Source: Hyphomicrobium sp. D-2 (GTDB lineage: Bacteria > Pseudomonadota > Alphaproteobacteria > Rhizobiales > Hyphomicrobiaceae). From it: 64,000 nucleotides of DNA. The translations under genes and the position numbers were made by a program. The notes beneath the pieces are model-generated. The model searched no databases, had not been told where the DNA came from, and worked only from the letters and a program-made list of their open reading frames with translations. Where the stretch lies: positions 248,001 through 312,000 of the forward strand of contig NZ_JARXLA010000005.1 of NCBI RefSeq assembly GCF_029872155.1, given 5' to 3'. Below, piece after piece: positions 9,055-17,651 of this stretch (within the stretch, counting starts at the first letter, position 1; every line of letters begins with the position of its first letter).

Positions 9055-9333
9055 TCAAACCTCCCCCGGAAACTTGCGAACTGATTCTCAGTTGTTAGCC
9101 GCAAATCTGCCGGTTAGCGGTGCGCGCTTGCAAGGAGTTTGTCTGCTCTACCGCAGATTTCACCGTCTTCTGTGGGTTAAATGTTTGCGACTGGTGTCGC
9201 GAGTGCTGGCACCGATGCCCTTTCGAATTAAGGGTGGGCTATCGAGCCTGAACCGTGCACGGCCGGATGTATGGCCGGAGCGGATGCGTGCCCCGTCATG
9301 CAGGTCACGCATCCGATGTTCCTGACGCTGAGC

Positions 9334-10098
9334 TTACGGAGCCGGCGTGGTCGGAGCGTCAGTTGCAGGCGCTGCCGGAGCCGGTGTTTCCGCGGGAGCT
9401 GCCGGAGCTTCTGCCGGGGCAGCCGGTGCTGGCTGTTCCGGTGCTGGCGGCGTCGCAGCCGGTGTTTCAGTCGGGGCAGCCGGAGCGGCCTCAGTTGTAG
9501 GCGTTTCGGTAGCAGGCGTTTCAGTCGCTGCGGGGGCAACAGCCTCCTTGGCGGCGTCATATGCCTTCTTGGCTGCTTCGCCAGCGCGTTCCATCGCCGG
9601 GCCGGCTTCTTCCTTGGCCCGCTCGTAAGCGTCCTTGGCGGTTACGGAGCCCTTGTCAGAAAGCTCCTTGGCCTTTTCGATGGCGCGATCCATCAGCGAC
9701 TTCGCCGGCTGCTTGCGCTGGAATTCCGGCAGAGCGTCCAAAGTTTCTTTGGTGGCCTGCGGCAGAGAAACGTTCACAAGACCGTTCTCATGCTTGATGA
9801 CGAGAGCGGGCAGCGCCACGGCGATGCGCTTCTCACCGAAGCCGGCGAACCCGCCGACGCCCATGATGACGCCTTCAACCTGATTGTCGCCGTTGAGGAT
9901 CAGATCTTCGATGTCGCCAATGATGGCGCCATCGGCGTTATGTACCTTAGCGCCGAGCAGAAGATCCCTGGCGAGGTACTGATTCTCGCCCTGTGCGGTG
10001 AGAAACACATCCTGGGGAGCGGGGGCCGTCTGGGCCATTGCCGGCAGGGTCCAGAAAACCGCTGCGGCCGCCAATCCCAACACGCCTTTGTGCATCAA
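9334..10098 (-). CDS. Exported PRC-barrel protein with Ala/Pro/Thr-rich tail
   Basis: A 254-residue protein with a signal peptide (MHKGVLGLAAAAVFWTLPAMAQ) and a PRC-barrel domain at about residues 40-115 (LARDLLLGAKVHNADGAIIG, VEGVIMGVGGF). PRC barrels bind proteins or ligands and occur in photosynthetic and RNA-maturation proteins, but exported versions like this are common in Hyphomicrobiales and uncharacterised. A helical Lys/Glu/Ala segment (130-190) is followed by about 65 residues of almost pure Ala, Pro, Thr and Glu, which is probably disordered and wall-spanning. The gene is transcribed away from gyrA. Function is unknown beyond location. Confidence 0.82.
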   Translation of the reverse strand: MMHKGVLGLAAAAVFWTLPAMAQTAPAPQDVFLTAQGENQYLARDLLLGAKVHNADGAIIGDIEDLILNGDNQVEGVIMGVGGFAGFGEKRIAVALPALVIKHENGLVNVSLPQATKETLDALPEFQRKQPAKSLMDRAIEKAKELSDKGSVTAKDAYERAKEEAGPAMERAGEAAKKAYDAAKEAVAPAATETPATETPTTEAAPAAPTETPAATPPAPEQPAPAAPAEAPAAPAETPAPAAPATDAPTTPAP

Positions 10099-10415
10099 AA
10101 TCTCCTTCGCTATGGGGGCCAGATGCCGTGTTTTGCGGCATCCGGGCGCTGCGGTTGATTAACCAACGCGCGCGATCAGGCATGTAAACCCTACATGTGG
10201 CGTCCACAAGTCAGCCAGGATGCGACGTCGAAGGAATGTGTGGGTTCGCGCAACGCCCTGAAATCGCGCTATAAATTATCCTAAGGCGGAAAAGTCGCGA
10301 GACGTTGCGCGCATTGCTTTCACGCTGGCCGATGGGGTATCATTGCGCCGAATTTCTATGCCGATGCGCGCCCTTAGCGGTGCGCCTCTCGCCCTGAAGC
10401 GGATAGCAAACCACA
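10099..10415. other. Divergent promoter region of the PRC-barrel gene and gyrA
   Basis: The 317 bp hold no gene. AT-rich TATAAATTAT at 10270-10279 is a candidate element for either gene. A possible gyrA promoter is listed separately. Confidence 0.5.
10314..10343 (+). promoter_or_regulatory. Candidate housekeeping promoter of gyrA
   Basis: TTGCTT (10314-10319) and TATCAT (10338-10343) are separated by 18 bp and lie about 75 bp before the gyrA GTG. The match to the -35/-10 consensus is fair, but this is only a pattern call. Confidence 0.35.
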
Positions 10416-13217
10416 GTGGCCGATAACACCGACGACAAGACGCCCGGCAAGCCCGAGCCGAGCGATATTCGCCCTATTTCGATCTCCGAGGAGATGAAGC
10501 GCTCATACCTTGAGTATGCGATGAGCGTTATCGTCAGCCGTGCGCTGCCCGATGTGCGCGACGGCCTGAAGCCGGTGCATCGCCGCATTCTGTATGCCAT
10601 GCAGCGCCTCGGCCTCGACTGGAACAAGAAGCATATGAAGTCGTCCAAGGTCGTGGGCGACACGATGGGCGACTTCCACCCGCACGGCAACCTGGCCATC
10701 TATGATGCGCTTGTGCGTCTGGCGCAGGATTTCTCCATGCGCGTGCCGTTGATCGATGGCCAGGGCAACTTCGGCTCCGTCGATGGCGATCCGGCTGCTG
10801 CCGAACGTTATACCGAAGCGCGCCTGTCGAAGATCGCGCAGTACCTGCTCGATGATCTCGACAAGGAAACGGTCGACTACAAGCCCAACTACGACGACCG
10901 TCTGCTTGAGCCGTCGGTGATGCCGGCGAAGTTTCCGAATCTGCTCGTCAACGGTGCGGGCGGCATCGCCGTCGGCATGGCGACGAACATCCCGCCGCAC
11001 AATCTGGGCGAAGTGATCGACGCGTGTCTGGCCCATCTCGACAATCCGGAAATCTCGATCGATGAGCTGTGCCAGATCATCCAGGGCCCGGACTTCCCGA
11101 CCGGCGCGCTGATCATTGGCCGCCACGGCATCCTCTCCGCCTACCACAAGGGTCGCGGCTCGATCCTGATGCGGGCGAAGGTTGAGGTGGAGGAGATCCG
11201 CAAGGATCGCGAGGCGCTGATCGTCACCGCCATCCCCTACCAGATCAACAAGAAGACACTGATCGAGAAGATCGCCGATCTGGTGCGCGAGAAGCGCATC
11301 GAGGGCATTGCGGACATCTGGGACGAAACCAACCGCGAAGGCATGCGCATCGTCATCGAGCTCAAGCGCGATGCGGTTGCGGATGTGGTGCTGAACCAGC
11401 TCTATCGCTATTCCGATCTGCAGACGACATTTGGCGCCAACATGCTGGCCATCAATGGCGGCCGCCCTGAGCAGTTGCACCTGAAGGACATCATCGAGGC
11501 GTTCACGCACTTCCGCGAAGAGGTGGTGAGCCGGCGCACGAAATACCTGCTGCACAAGGCGCGTGACCGTGCGCACGTGTTGGTGGGTCTCGCCATTGCT
11601 GTCGCCAACATCGACGAAGTCATCAAGCTGATCCGCCACGCGCCGAGCCCCGCCATTGCGCGCGAACAGCTGATGGAACGCGCCTGGCCGGCAATGGACA
11701 TCACGCCGCTGGTGGAGCTGATTGCCGATCCGCGCCATACGGTTTCCAGCGATGGCACCTACCGTCTGTCGGAAGAGCAGGCCAAGGCCATCCTAGAACT
11801 GCGCCTTGCCCGCCTTACCGCTCTGGGCCGTGACGAAATCGGCGATGAGCTGAAAAAGCTGGGCGAAGAGATCAAGGAATATCTCGCCATTCTGGCTTCG
11901 CGCCTGCGCGTTGTGGAAATCGTCAAGGGCGAGCTGACGGCGATCCGCGATGAGTTCGCCACGCCGCGCAAGACCGAGATCCTCGACATCGAGGGCGACG
12001 TTGACGACGAAGACCTGATCCAGCGCGAAGACTGCGTCGTTACCGTTTCGCACAAGGGTTACATCAAGCGCGTTCCACTCGGCACCTATCGGGCGCAGCG
12101 CCGCGGCGGTAAGGGTCGCTCGGGTGCCGGCACGCGCGATGAGGACGTCATCACCACGCTGTTCGTGGCCTCGACGCATACGCCGGTGCTATTTTTCTCA
12201 TCGCGCGGCATGTGCTACCGCATGAAGGTATGGCGCCTGCCAGCGGCAACTCCGCAGGCGGTGGGCAAGGCGCTGGTGAACCTGTTGCCGCTGGCGCAGG
12301 GCGAAGTCATCACGTCCATTCTACCGTTGCCGGAGGATGCCGAGACCTGGGGCACGCTGCAGCTTGCGTTTGCCACGCGTTCGGGCCGGGTGCGCCGCAA
12401 CGCGCTGACCGATTTCGAGAGCATCAATCGCAACGGCAAGATCGCGATGAAGCTGGACGATGGCGATTCCATCGTATCGGTGAACATCTGCACGCCCGAA
12501 AATGACGTGCTGCTGACGACTGCCAAGGGCCGTTGCATTCGCTTCCTGCTTGAAGATGAAGTGCGTCTGTTCAAGGGCCGCGATTCCGATGGCGTGCGCG
12601 CCATCAGGCTGGATGATGGCGACAGCGTCATTTCGATGACGGTGCTGACCCACGTCGATGCCGATGCTTCCGAACGCACGGCCTATCTAAAGCAGGCCAA
12701 CATGCTGCGCCGTGCGCAGGGCGATGATGTCGCTGACGATGCCGTCGAGGTGGTCGAGAGCGATGCCGAAGCCGATGCGGAAGAGGAAGTGATCGAGGGC
12801 AACGCCGAGCTTACGCCGGAGCGTTTTGCCGAGCTTTCGGCCAAGGAGCAGTTCCTGCTTACGGTCTCGGAGCGTGGTTTCGGCAAGCGTTCGTCGTCGT
12901 ATGAATACCGGACCTCGGGCCGTGGCGGCAAAGGCATCGTCGCTATGGTCATGAACGATCGCAACGGCCCGCTGGTGGCGTCGTTCCCCGTCGCCGATAC
13001 GGATCAGATCATGCTGGTGACGGATGCCGGTCAGCTCATCCGTTGCCCGGTGCATGACGTGCGCATCGCCGGCCGCAATACGCAGGGCGTGCGCATCTTC
13101 AGAACCGACGCTGACGAAAAGGTCGTTTCGGTTGAGCACATTCCGGACGACGGCAGCGACGGCGACGAGGAGGGTGTCGACACAGCCCCCGACACCACCC
13201 CTCCAACCGCCGAATGA
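10416..13217 (+). CDS. gyrA: DNA gyrase subunit A
   Basis: Gyrase A breaks and rejoins DNA to introduce negative supercoils with GyrB. The 933-residue product starts at GTG 10416 (no other start fits the conserved N terminus). The catalytic tyrosine is Tyr132 in [10 protein letters not shown], ten positions after its E. coli counterpart Tyr122. The GyrA box QRRGGKG lies in [13 protein letters not shown], which separates true GyrA from ParC. In the quinolone-resistance region, [10 protein letters not shown] gives Asn92 and Leu93 where E. coli has Asp82 and Ser83; Asp97 (E. coli Asp87) is kept. The C-terminal beta-pinwheel has an acidic insertion ([16 protein letters not shown]), and the protein ends in an acidic tail. 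The stop overlaps the next gene by four bases. Confidence 0.97.
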   Translation: MADNTDDKTPGKPEPSDIRPISISEEMKRSYLEYAMSVIVSRALPDVRDGLKPVHRRILYAMQRLGLDWNKKHMKSSKVVGDTMGDFHPHGNLAIYDALVRLAQDFSMRVPLIDGQGNFGSVDGDPAAAERYTEARLSKIAQYLLDDLDKETVDYKPNYDDRLLEPSVMPAKFPNLLVNGAGGIAVGMATNIPPHNLGEVIDACLAHLDNPEISIDELCQIIQGPDFPTGALIIGRHGILSAYHKGRGSILMRAKVEVEEIRKDREALIVTAIPYQINKKTLIEKIADLVREKRIEGIADIWDETNREGMRIVIELKRDAVADVVLNQLYRYSDLQTTFGANMLAINGGRPEQLHLKDIIEAFTHFREEVVSRRTKYLLHKARDRAHVLVGLAIAVANIDEVIKLIRHAPSPAIAREQLMERAWPAMDITPLVELIADPRHTVSSDGTYRLSEEQAKAILELRLARLTALGRDEIGDELKKLGEEIKEYLAILASRLRVVEIVKGELTAIRDEFATPRKTEILDIEGDVDDEDLIQREDCVVTVSHKGYIKRVPLGTYRAQRRGGKGRSGAGTRDEDVITTLFVASTHTPVLFFSSRGMCYRMKVWRLPAATPQAVGKALVNLLPLAQGEVITSILPLPEDAETWGTLQLAFATRSGRVRRNALTDFESINRNGKIAMKLDDGDSIVSVNICTPENDVLLTTAKGRCIRFLLEDEVRLFKGRDSDGVRAIRLDDGDSVISMTVLTHVDADASERTAYLKQANMLRRAQGDDVADDAVEVVESDAEADAEEEVIEGNAELTPERFAELSAKEQFLLTVSERGFGKRSSSYEYRTSGRGGKGIVAMVMNDRNGPLVASFPVADTDQIMLVTDAGQLIRCPVHDVRIAGRNTQGVRIFRTDADEKVVSVEHIPDDGSDGDEEGVDTAPDTTPPTAE

Positions 13218-13429
13218 ACGAGGAGACGGCAAAGGCTCTGATCGCCGAGTACCTCAAGTGGGGCGAATGCTTCAATCGCCTCACTGAGCTGTCGAACGAG
13301 TTGCCGGAAATGCAGGCGAAAGCGCTGCGCGGTGTTACCGCTGAGGCTGAATTTGCACTTTACGACGGTCTCGTAAAGATGGTCACGAGGGAGTTCCCAG
13401 AGCTCGAACCGTGGCCGGATGAGGACTAG
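13214..13429 (+). CDS. Small conserved-looking protein coupled to gyrA
   Basis: A 71-residue acidic, mostly helical product (ETAKALIAEYLKWGECFNRL ... FPELEPWPDED). The ATG overlaps the gyrA stop as ATGA, so translation is probably coupled to gyrA. Codon use is like the neighbours, with normal third-position GC. I do not recognise the family; there are no membrane segments, signal peptide or metal motif, and one cysteine. Co-expression with gyrase is an inference from the overlap. Confidence 0.65.
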   Translation: MNEETAKALIAEYLKWGECFNRLTELSNELPEMQAKALRGVTAEAEFALYDGLVKMVTREFPELEPWPDED

Positions 13430-13447
13430 GGCGGTCCATCCTCCCAC

Positions 13448-13477
13448 CGTCATCCTCGGGCTTGTCCCGATGATAGC
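13448..13477. repeat. REP-like hairpin after the gyrA unit
   Basis: CGTCATCCTCGGGCTTG is followed by TCCCGATGATAG, giving a TCATC-TCGGG / CCCGA-GATga stem around CTTG. The form is that of the common CCCGA/TCGGG intergenic REP of Alphaproteobacteria. It lies between two convergent genes and may also stop transcription. Confidence 0.6.
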
Positions 13478-13492
13478 GAGGCGAGTAGTCGA

Positions 13493-14236
13493 CTAACCCG
13501 GTGGCGTGTGAAGCGCCTTCAGCGTCGTCGCGATGGGGCTCGCCGCGCACAGCTCTTCCCAACTGGGCAGCAATATCTGGCCGCCACCGAGAGGGACTAG
13601 CAAGCCACGGGCACGGAACCGCGACGTGATACGGCTCAGCGTATCGGGATTGAGCGCCAGATAATCGGCGATGTCGGTGCGCGAGAGCGGATTGTCGATG
13701 CCAATGCCGGCAGCACCGCGCTGGCCGATGCGTAGCCCCAGTTCGATCAGCAGCGAGGCGAACCGTTCGTCGCCGGAAAGGGCGCCAATGATGGAGGCGT
13801 GCAGCGACGCGCGCGCATGCTGTTCGCCAAGGCGGCGCTGCATGTTTGCGTGCTGGTCGACGTTGGCGGCGAGCAGTGCCTCAAAGCCGCGCGCAGGCAA
13901 ACGCCAGACTTCGGAGACGTTCAGCGCCGTCAGCGTTGCGTTCGGCAGTGGTGGCATGTTCGCGCGGCGAATGATGTCGCCCGGATAAAACAGCTCCAGC
14001 AGCTGGCGCGGCTTGCCAAGAATAGCAGCCTCAATACCGAGCAGGCCTGAGCGTACGATATAAACTGTATCGGGCGTCGGCTGATCGAGCGACAGGCGTT
14101 GACGCCTGCGCACCCGCACGGGCGTGGCATGCTCGCGCAGAGCGGCGTCAGTTTCTGTCAGCCGCGCGACCGGCAACTCGCCAACGCGGTCGCGGTTTGC
14201 AGTATCGGACATGGCGTTTTGTAGAATGATGGTCAT
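13493..14236 (-). CDS. Crp/Fnr-family transcription regulator
   Basis: A 247-residue regulator with an N-terminal cyclic-nucleotide-binding-like beta barrel (about residues 25-130; YIVRSGLLGIEAAI, LLELFYPGDII) and a C-terminal winged helix (NPLSRTDIADYLALNPDTLS, ITSRFRARGLL) that should bind DNA. There is no N-terminal Fnr-type cysteine cluster, so oxygen sensing by an iron-sulphur centre is not supported. Its ligand is unknown. The ATG at 14236 is used; ATG at 14212 (MSDTANRD) is equally possible, and an upstream TTG at 14257 is unlikely. A 13-bp palindrome lies just upstream. It is convergent with the gyrA unit. Confidence 0.85.
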   Translation of the reverse strand: MTIILQNAMSDTANRDRVGELPVARLTETDAALREHATPVRVRRRQRLSLDQPTPDTVYIVRSGLLGIEAAILGKPRQLLELFYPGDIIRRANMPPLPNATLTALNVSEVWRLPARGFEALLAANVDQHANMQRRLGEQHARASLHASIIGALSGDERFASLLIELGLRIGQRGAAGIGIDNPLSRTDIADYLALNPDTLSRITSRFRARGLLVPLGGGQILLPSWEELCAASPIATTLKALHTPPG

Positions 14237-14239
14237 GCG

Positions 14240-14252
14240 CGGACAGTGTCCG
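14240..14252. promoter_or_regulatory. Palindrome CGGACAGTGTCCG upstream of the Crp/Fnr gene
   Basis: A perfect 13-bp palindrome with a single central base lies directly before the likely start of the regulator gene. Its location would suit autoregulation. It does not match the Crp (TGTGA-N6-TCACA) or Fnr (TTGAT-N4-ATCAA) consensus. Confidence 0.35.
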
Positions 14253-14529
14253 TGCAAAGGCGGAGGTTGGCTTTGATCGCCGTCAAAGGGCTTCGCGCCT
14301 TGGTGAATCGGGAACTGGCCACGCCGCCGCAGGGGGTTTTGATCCCGATCAACAGATTTGTTGCGGCCTCACCACAGCGCTGTCCGGAGCGTGCACCGGG
14401 CTGACAGGTGTCAGCTTGAGGCTTCGATAAACGATAGGAAAAGCGCGCAGTTAGGACGAACGCTCGCAACGATGGGCCGATGAGTCGTGACGCGATGCGC
14501 AGATGGCCCCGTTTGGAATGGGGGACGGA

Positions 14530-15264
14530 ATGATGGGATTGAAGGCTTTGATGCTGGGCACCGCCACGATGGCGACAGTGGCTGCTGCCACGCTGGCGAC
14601 GGTGGTCGCCGGGGCGATGCCAGCGCAAGCGGGCGACAACAACGGTAACTTCATGGTGCGCGTGCTGGCGACCGGAGTGCTGCCCGATACCGACGCAGGC
14701 GCAATTTCCGTGAACGGTGTGCCGACGTTTGCATCCGGTAACCTGGATGTGCCGAATGAGATCATCCCTGCGCTGACGCTGTCGTACTTCTTCAACAAGA
14801 ACGTGGCGCTGGAGTTGTTCTGCTGCTTCGCGAACCTCGATGTCGATGGCAAAGGCGCGCTCGCTGGCACTGACGTTGCTTCAACGTGGATCTTCCCGCC
14901 AGCGCTGACACTGCAATATCACTTCGATCCGGTTGCGGGTCTGAAGCCCTATGTTGGCGCTGGCGTTCAGTACATCGCTTTCTTCGATACCAAGTCGAAG
15001 GCGCTGGGTGGCACGATGGATATCGATAACGCGTGGGGCTTCACGCTGCAAGCTGGCGTTGACGTCGAAATCGGCCAGGGCTGGTATCTCAACGCCGACG
15101 TGAAAAAGACGTGGCTCGATACGTCCTGGGAGATCAACACCGGCGGCAATGTTTTGTCCGGCAACATTGATGTCGATCCGTGGATCGTCAGCGCGGGTCT
15201 GGGCTACCGCTTCAATCTTGAGGACATTTTCGGCGCACGCACCGCGCAGGTGCCGCTGAAGTAA
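14530..15264 (+). CDS. OmpW-family outer-membrane protein
   Basis: An eight-stranded outer-membrane barrel of the OmpW family, thought to pass small hydrophobic molecules. The 244-residue product starts at ATG 14530 after GGGGACGGA and has a long signal peptide ending AMPAQAGD. Family marks are FMVRVLATGVLPD, the N-terminal region with NEIIPALTLSYFFNKNVALE, GLKPYVGAGVQYIAFFD, the WGFTLQAGVDVEI strand and the C-terminal LGYRF. The last residue is Lys rather than an aromatic, so the signature strand is followed by a short tail (GARTAQVPLK). It is a single gene with a strong terminator after it. Confidence 0.9.
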   Translation: MMGLKALMLGTATMATVAAATLATVVAGAMPAQAGDNNGNFMVRVLATGVLPDTDAGAISVNGVPTFASGNLDVPNEIIPALTLSYFFNKNVALELFCCFANLDVDGKGALAGTDVASTWIFPPALTLQYHFDPVAGLKPYVGAGVQYIAFFDTKSKALGGTMDIDNAWGFTLQAGVDVEIGQGWYLNADVKKTWLDTSWEINTGGNVLSGNIDVDPWIVSAGLGYRFNLEDIFGARTAQVPLK

Positions 15265-15321
15265 CGCTTTTGGCGTTGGTTGTGCACGTTGACTACCGTC
15301 GTTGCTGAGAGACGGTTGACT

Positions 15322-15363
15322 GGGTGAGCGGGGCTGTTGCAGCGCCCTGTCTCACCCTTTTTT
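15322..15363 (+). terminator. Rho-independent terminator after the OmpW gene
   Basis: GGGTGAG (15322-15328) pairs with CTCACCC (15351-15357), with further pairing of GGGGC/GCCC inside, followed by six T. Confidence 0.85.
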
Positions 15364-15450
15364 GTGCGGGCCGGTTGTTCAAAGCTGCGTTGGCGCGATA
15401 TGACTGTTGTGGGCGTGCGCGCCGCGGCGAACAACGGAACACAACAGGCC

Positions 15451-15948
15451 ATGGAACGCATCGGATTCTATCCCGGCTCCTTCGACCCGGTGACGTTGGG
15501 ACACACGGATATCATTGCGCGTGCGTGCCGGCTGGTTGATCGCCTGGTGCTGGGCGTCGGCACACACGATGCAAAGCGCCCGATGTTTTCGCCGGATGAG
15601 CGCATCGGCATGCTGCGCGGCGATGTTGCGTCGATCGCCGCACGAACCGGCACGACGATCGACATCGTCACGTTCGGCGGCCTCGCCGTCGATGCCGCGC
15701 GGGAGGCGGGGGCGCAGGTGATCGTGCGTGGTCTGCGCGATGCCACCGACTTCGACTACGAAATGCGGATGGCGGGCATGAATGGCGAGATGGCGCCGGA
15801 TGTCGAGACCATCTTTATCGCTGCGGGTCCCGGCGTGCGCCACGTCGCTTCCAGTCTGGTGCGTCAGATTGCGATGATGGGGGGCAATGTTGCGCCGTTC
15901 GTGTCCGCGGCCGTGGCGCAAGAGCTGGCCCAGCGGGTCGGCGGTTAA
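15451..15948 (+). CDS. coaD: Pantetheine-phosphate adenylyltransferase
   Basis: CoaD transfers AMP from ATP to 4'-phosphopantetheine, the next-to-last step of coenzyme A synthesis. The 165-residue product has the usual length. It begins MERIGFYPGSFDPVTLGHTD with the nucleotidyltransferase TxGH motif. It also shows VRGLRDATDFDYEMRMAGMN and VASSLVRQIA, the counterpart of the ISSTxxR motif. An upstream in-frame ATG at 15337 would overlap the preceding terminator and add 38 non-conserved residues, so ATG at 15451 was chosen. Confidence 0.96.
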   Translation: MERIGFYPGSFDPVTLGHTDIIARACRLVDRLVLGVGTHDAKRPMFSPDERIGMLRGDVASIAARTGTTIDIVTFGGLAVDAAREAGAQVIVRGLRDATDFDYEMRMAGMNGEMAPDVETIFIAAGPGVRHVASSLVRQIAMMGGNVAPFVSAAVAQELAQRVGG

Positions 15949-16109
15949 CGCTTGCTGAACCATATGCGCGGCGACGCAGCGCTGGAACATGCTCCGTCGA
16001 TGTCTGCCGCAGCGGGAAGTTGCGCGGCCGGTATGAAACGCTAAGAATGCGCGGCCGGCCGCCTGGAGCTGCCAGCGAGACCTTTGGCAGCGAGCGGAGA
16101 AACAGCGCC

Positions 16110-16655
16110 ATGCGAATGTACAAGTGTCTGGCCGTAGCGGTTTGCATGATGGCCGGAGCGGCCTTGACAGGGCAGGCCAGCGCCGCCGGTTCGGAAGATA
16201 TTCTCGTCATCGAGACGAAGGACGGCAACGTGCTGGTGCAGCTGCGTCCGGATCTGGCGCCGAAGCATGTCGAGCGCGTCAAGCAGCTTGCCAAGGAAGG
16301 CTTCTACGATGGCGTTAAATTCCATCGCGTGATCGATGGCTTCATGGCGCAGACGGGCGATCCCACCGGCACCGGCATGGGCGGTTCGAACCACCCGGAT
16401 CTGCCCGCAGAATTTTCGAAAGAGCCATACAAGCGCGGCACGCTGGGTGCGGCGCGCACGAGCGATCCCAATTCCGCCAACAGCCAGTTCTTCATCTGCT
16501 TCACTGACGATGGCTGCTCGTTCCTCACCGGCCAATATACGGTTTTTGGTCAGGTGATTGAGGGCATGGACAACATCGACAAGGTTGCCAAGGGCGAGCC
16601 GCCGGCCAACCCCGACACGATGAAGAAAGTCTATCTGCAATCCGACGCGAAGTGA
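16110..16655 (+). CDS. Exported cyclophilin-type peptidyl-prolyl isomerase
   Basis: Cyclophilins speed up cis/trans isomerisation of prolyl bonds. The 181-residue product has a signal peptide (MRMYKCLAVAVCMM...GQASA), so it should act in the periplasm. Core signatures are KFHRVIDGFMAQTGDPTGTG with the catalytic Arg, NSANSQFFICFTDD and GQVIEGMDNIDKV. The ATG at 16110 follows GAGCGGAG; earlier in-frame codons precede the signal peptide. Its core closely resembles the cytosolic enzyme encoded 350 bp downstream, indicating an old duplication. The coaD-ppi-ppi order is common in the group. Confidence 0.94.
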   Translation: MRMYKCLAVAVCMMAGAALTGQASAAGSEDILVIETKDGNVLVQLRPDLAPKHVERVKQLAKEGFYDGVKFHRVIDGFMAQTGDPTGTGMGGSNHPDLPAEFSKEPYKRGTLGAARTSDPNSANSQFFICFTDDGCSFLTGQYTVFGQVIEGMDNIDKVAKGEPPANPDTMKKVYLQSDAK

Positions 16656-17007
16656 TCGCGCCGTTGATGCTGATACTGTGATTGAGGGCCGTAGCGATCG
16701 ATTGCTGCGGCCCTTTTTGCATTTTATGGCCGTATTGCTGGTCGATAGCGTGTGCGGTGTGGGATGCCCATGGAGCGCTGCTTCAGGGCGTGCTGTCATT
16801 CGGCCATTTGCCATAAGGGCGTAATAATCACCACATGCAGCGCAACCCAAGTGGCGGGCAATGCGTTGTCTTCTTCGGTCTTTGCAGGCGGCACGTGCTG
16901 TCTCACCTGCGCTGGCATTCGCCATTGCAGTGGCTGCGGTTCAGGTTTAAGCCCTGCCACGAACCTTTCCCCCAACAGATCAATCAGAAAAGCAACGGAG
17001 ACCTTCC
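16656..17007. other. Intergenic region between the two cyclophilin genes
   Basis: The 352 bp contain a terminator (listed separately) near the left end. No credible gene was seen in the rest, which should include the promoter of the second cyclophilin gene. Confidence 0.5.
16686..16718 (+). terminator. Rho-independent terminator after the exported cyclophilin gene
   Basis: GGGCCGTAGC pairs with GCTGCGGCCC across an 8-base loop and is followed by five T. Confidence 0.85.
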
Positions 17008-17475
17008 ATGGCAGCCGATCCCGAAAATACGCTGATCATCGAAACCACGAAGGGCCGCGTCGTGATCGAACTGCGCCCCGACCTTGCCCCACAGCACGTC
17101 GAGCGCATCAAGAAGCTGGCCCGCGAAGGCTTCTATGACGGCATCGCGTTTCATCGCGTGATCGACGGCTTCATGGCGCAGACCGGTTGCCCGCGCGGCA
17201 CTGGCACGGGCGGCTCTGAGTATCCGAACCTGCCGGCTGAATTCAACGCTGAGCCGCACGTGCGCGGCGTGTGCTCGATGGCCCGTGCCCAGAGCCCCAA
17301 CAGCGCCAACAGCCAGTTCTTCATCTGCTTTGATGATGCAACCTTCCTCGATCGCCAGTACACGGTGTGGGGCAAGGTGATCGAGGGCATGGAGAATGTC
17401 GATCAGATCAAGCGCGGCGAGCCGGTGCAGGATCCAGATCGTATGGTCTCGGTGAAGGTTGGCGCAGACGCCTAA
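17008..17475 (+). CDS. ppiB: Cytoplasmic cyclophilin-type peptidyl-prolyl isomerase
   Basis: A 155-residue cyclophilin without a signal peptide (starts MAADPENTLIIETTKGRVVI), so it acts in the cytoplasm. Catalytic-core motifs are AFHRVIDGFMAQTGCPRGTG, ANSQFFICFDDATFLD and GKVIEGMENVDQI. The start follows GGAGACCTTCC. It is the paralogue of the exported enzyme just upstream. Two 43-bp palindromic repeats follow its stop within three bases. Confidence 0.95.
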   Translation: MAADPENTLIIETTKGRVVIELRPDLAPQHVERIKKLAREGFYDGIAFHRVIDGFMAQTGCPRGTGTGGSEYPNLPAEFNAEPHVRGVCSMARAQSPNSANSQFFICFDDATFLDRQYTVWGKVIEGMENVDQIKRGEPVQDPDRMVSVKVGADA

Positions 17476-17477
17476 AA

Positions 17478-17520
17478 GTGCTTCCGGAAAAGTGGGTACC
17501 GGTTTTCCGATAAGAAGCAC
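17478..17520 (+). repeat. 43-bp interspersed palindromic repeat, copy 2
   Basis: It begins GTGCTTCCGGAAAAGTGG and ends GATAAGAAGCAC; it differs from the reverse complement of the copy at 3518 at only a few positions. It starts just after the ppiB stop codon. Confidence 0.85.
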
Positions 17521-17530
17521 GGTTAGAAGA

Positions 17531-17573
17531 GTGCTTCCGGAAAAGTGGTCACCGGTTTTCCGATAAGAAGCAC
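17531..17573 (+). repeat. 43-bp interspersed palindromic repeat, copy 3
   Basis: A tandem direct copy of the preceding element after a 10-bp spacer (53-bp period). Only the two or three central bases differ (GTCACC against GTACC context). Confidence 0.85.
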
Positions 17574-17588
17574 GGCAAAACAAATGCT

Positions 17589-17626
17589 AGAGCTGTCTCG
17601 CGAGCCGACGGCAGCGAGACGGCTCT
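17589..17626. repeat. Hairpin AGAGC-GTCTCGC / GCGAGAC-GGCTCT
   Basis: A long imperfect inverted repeat (AGAGCTGTCTCGC pairing with GCGAGACGGCTCT) directly follows the 43-bp repeats and precedes the DUF423 gene. It could be a degenerate terminator or part of the same repeat cluster. Confidence 0.6.
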
Positions 17627-17651
17627 AAGCTCACATTGAGGAACGCGTGGG

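Noticed and set aside
10503-11738. A 411-residue minus-strand open frame over gyrA
   Set aside because: Antisense shadow of gyrA without ribosome site or known motif.
15337-15450. Upstream extension of coaD
   Set aside because: The extra 38 residues overlap the OmpW terminator and are not part of the CoaD fold, which starts at MERIGFYPGSFD.
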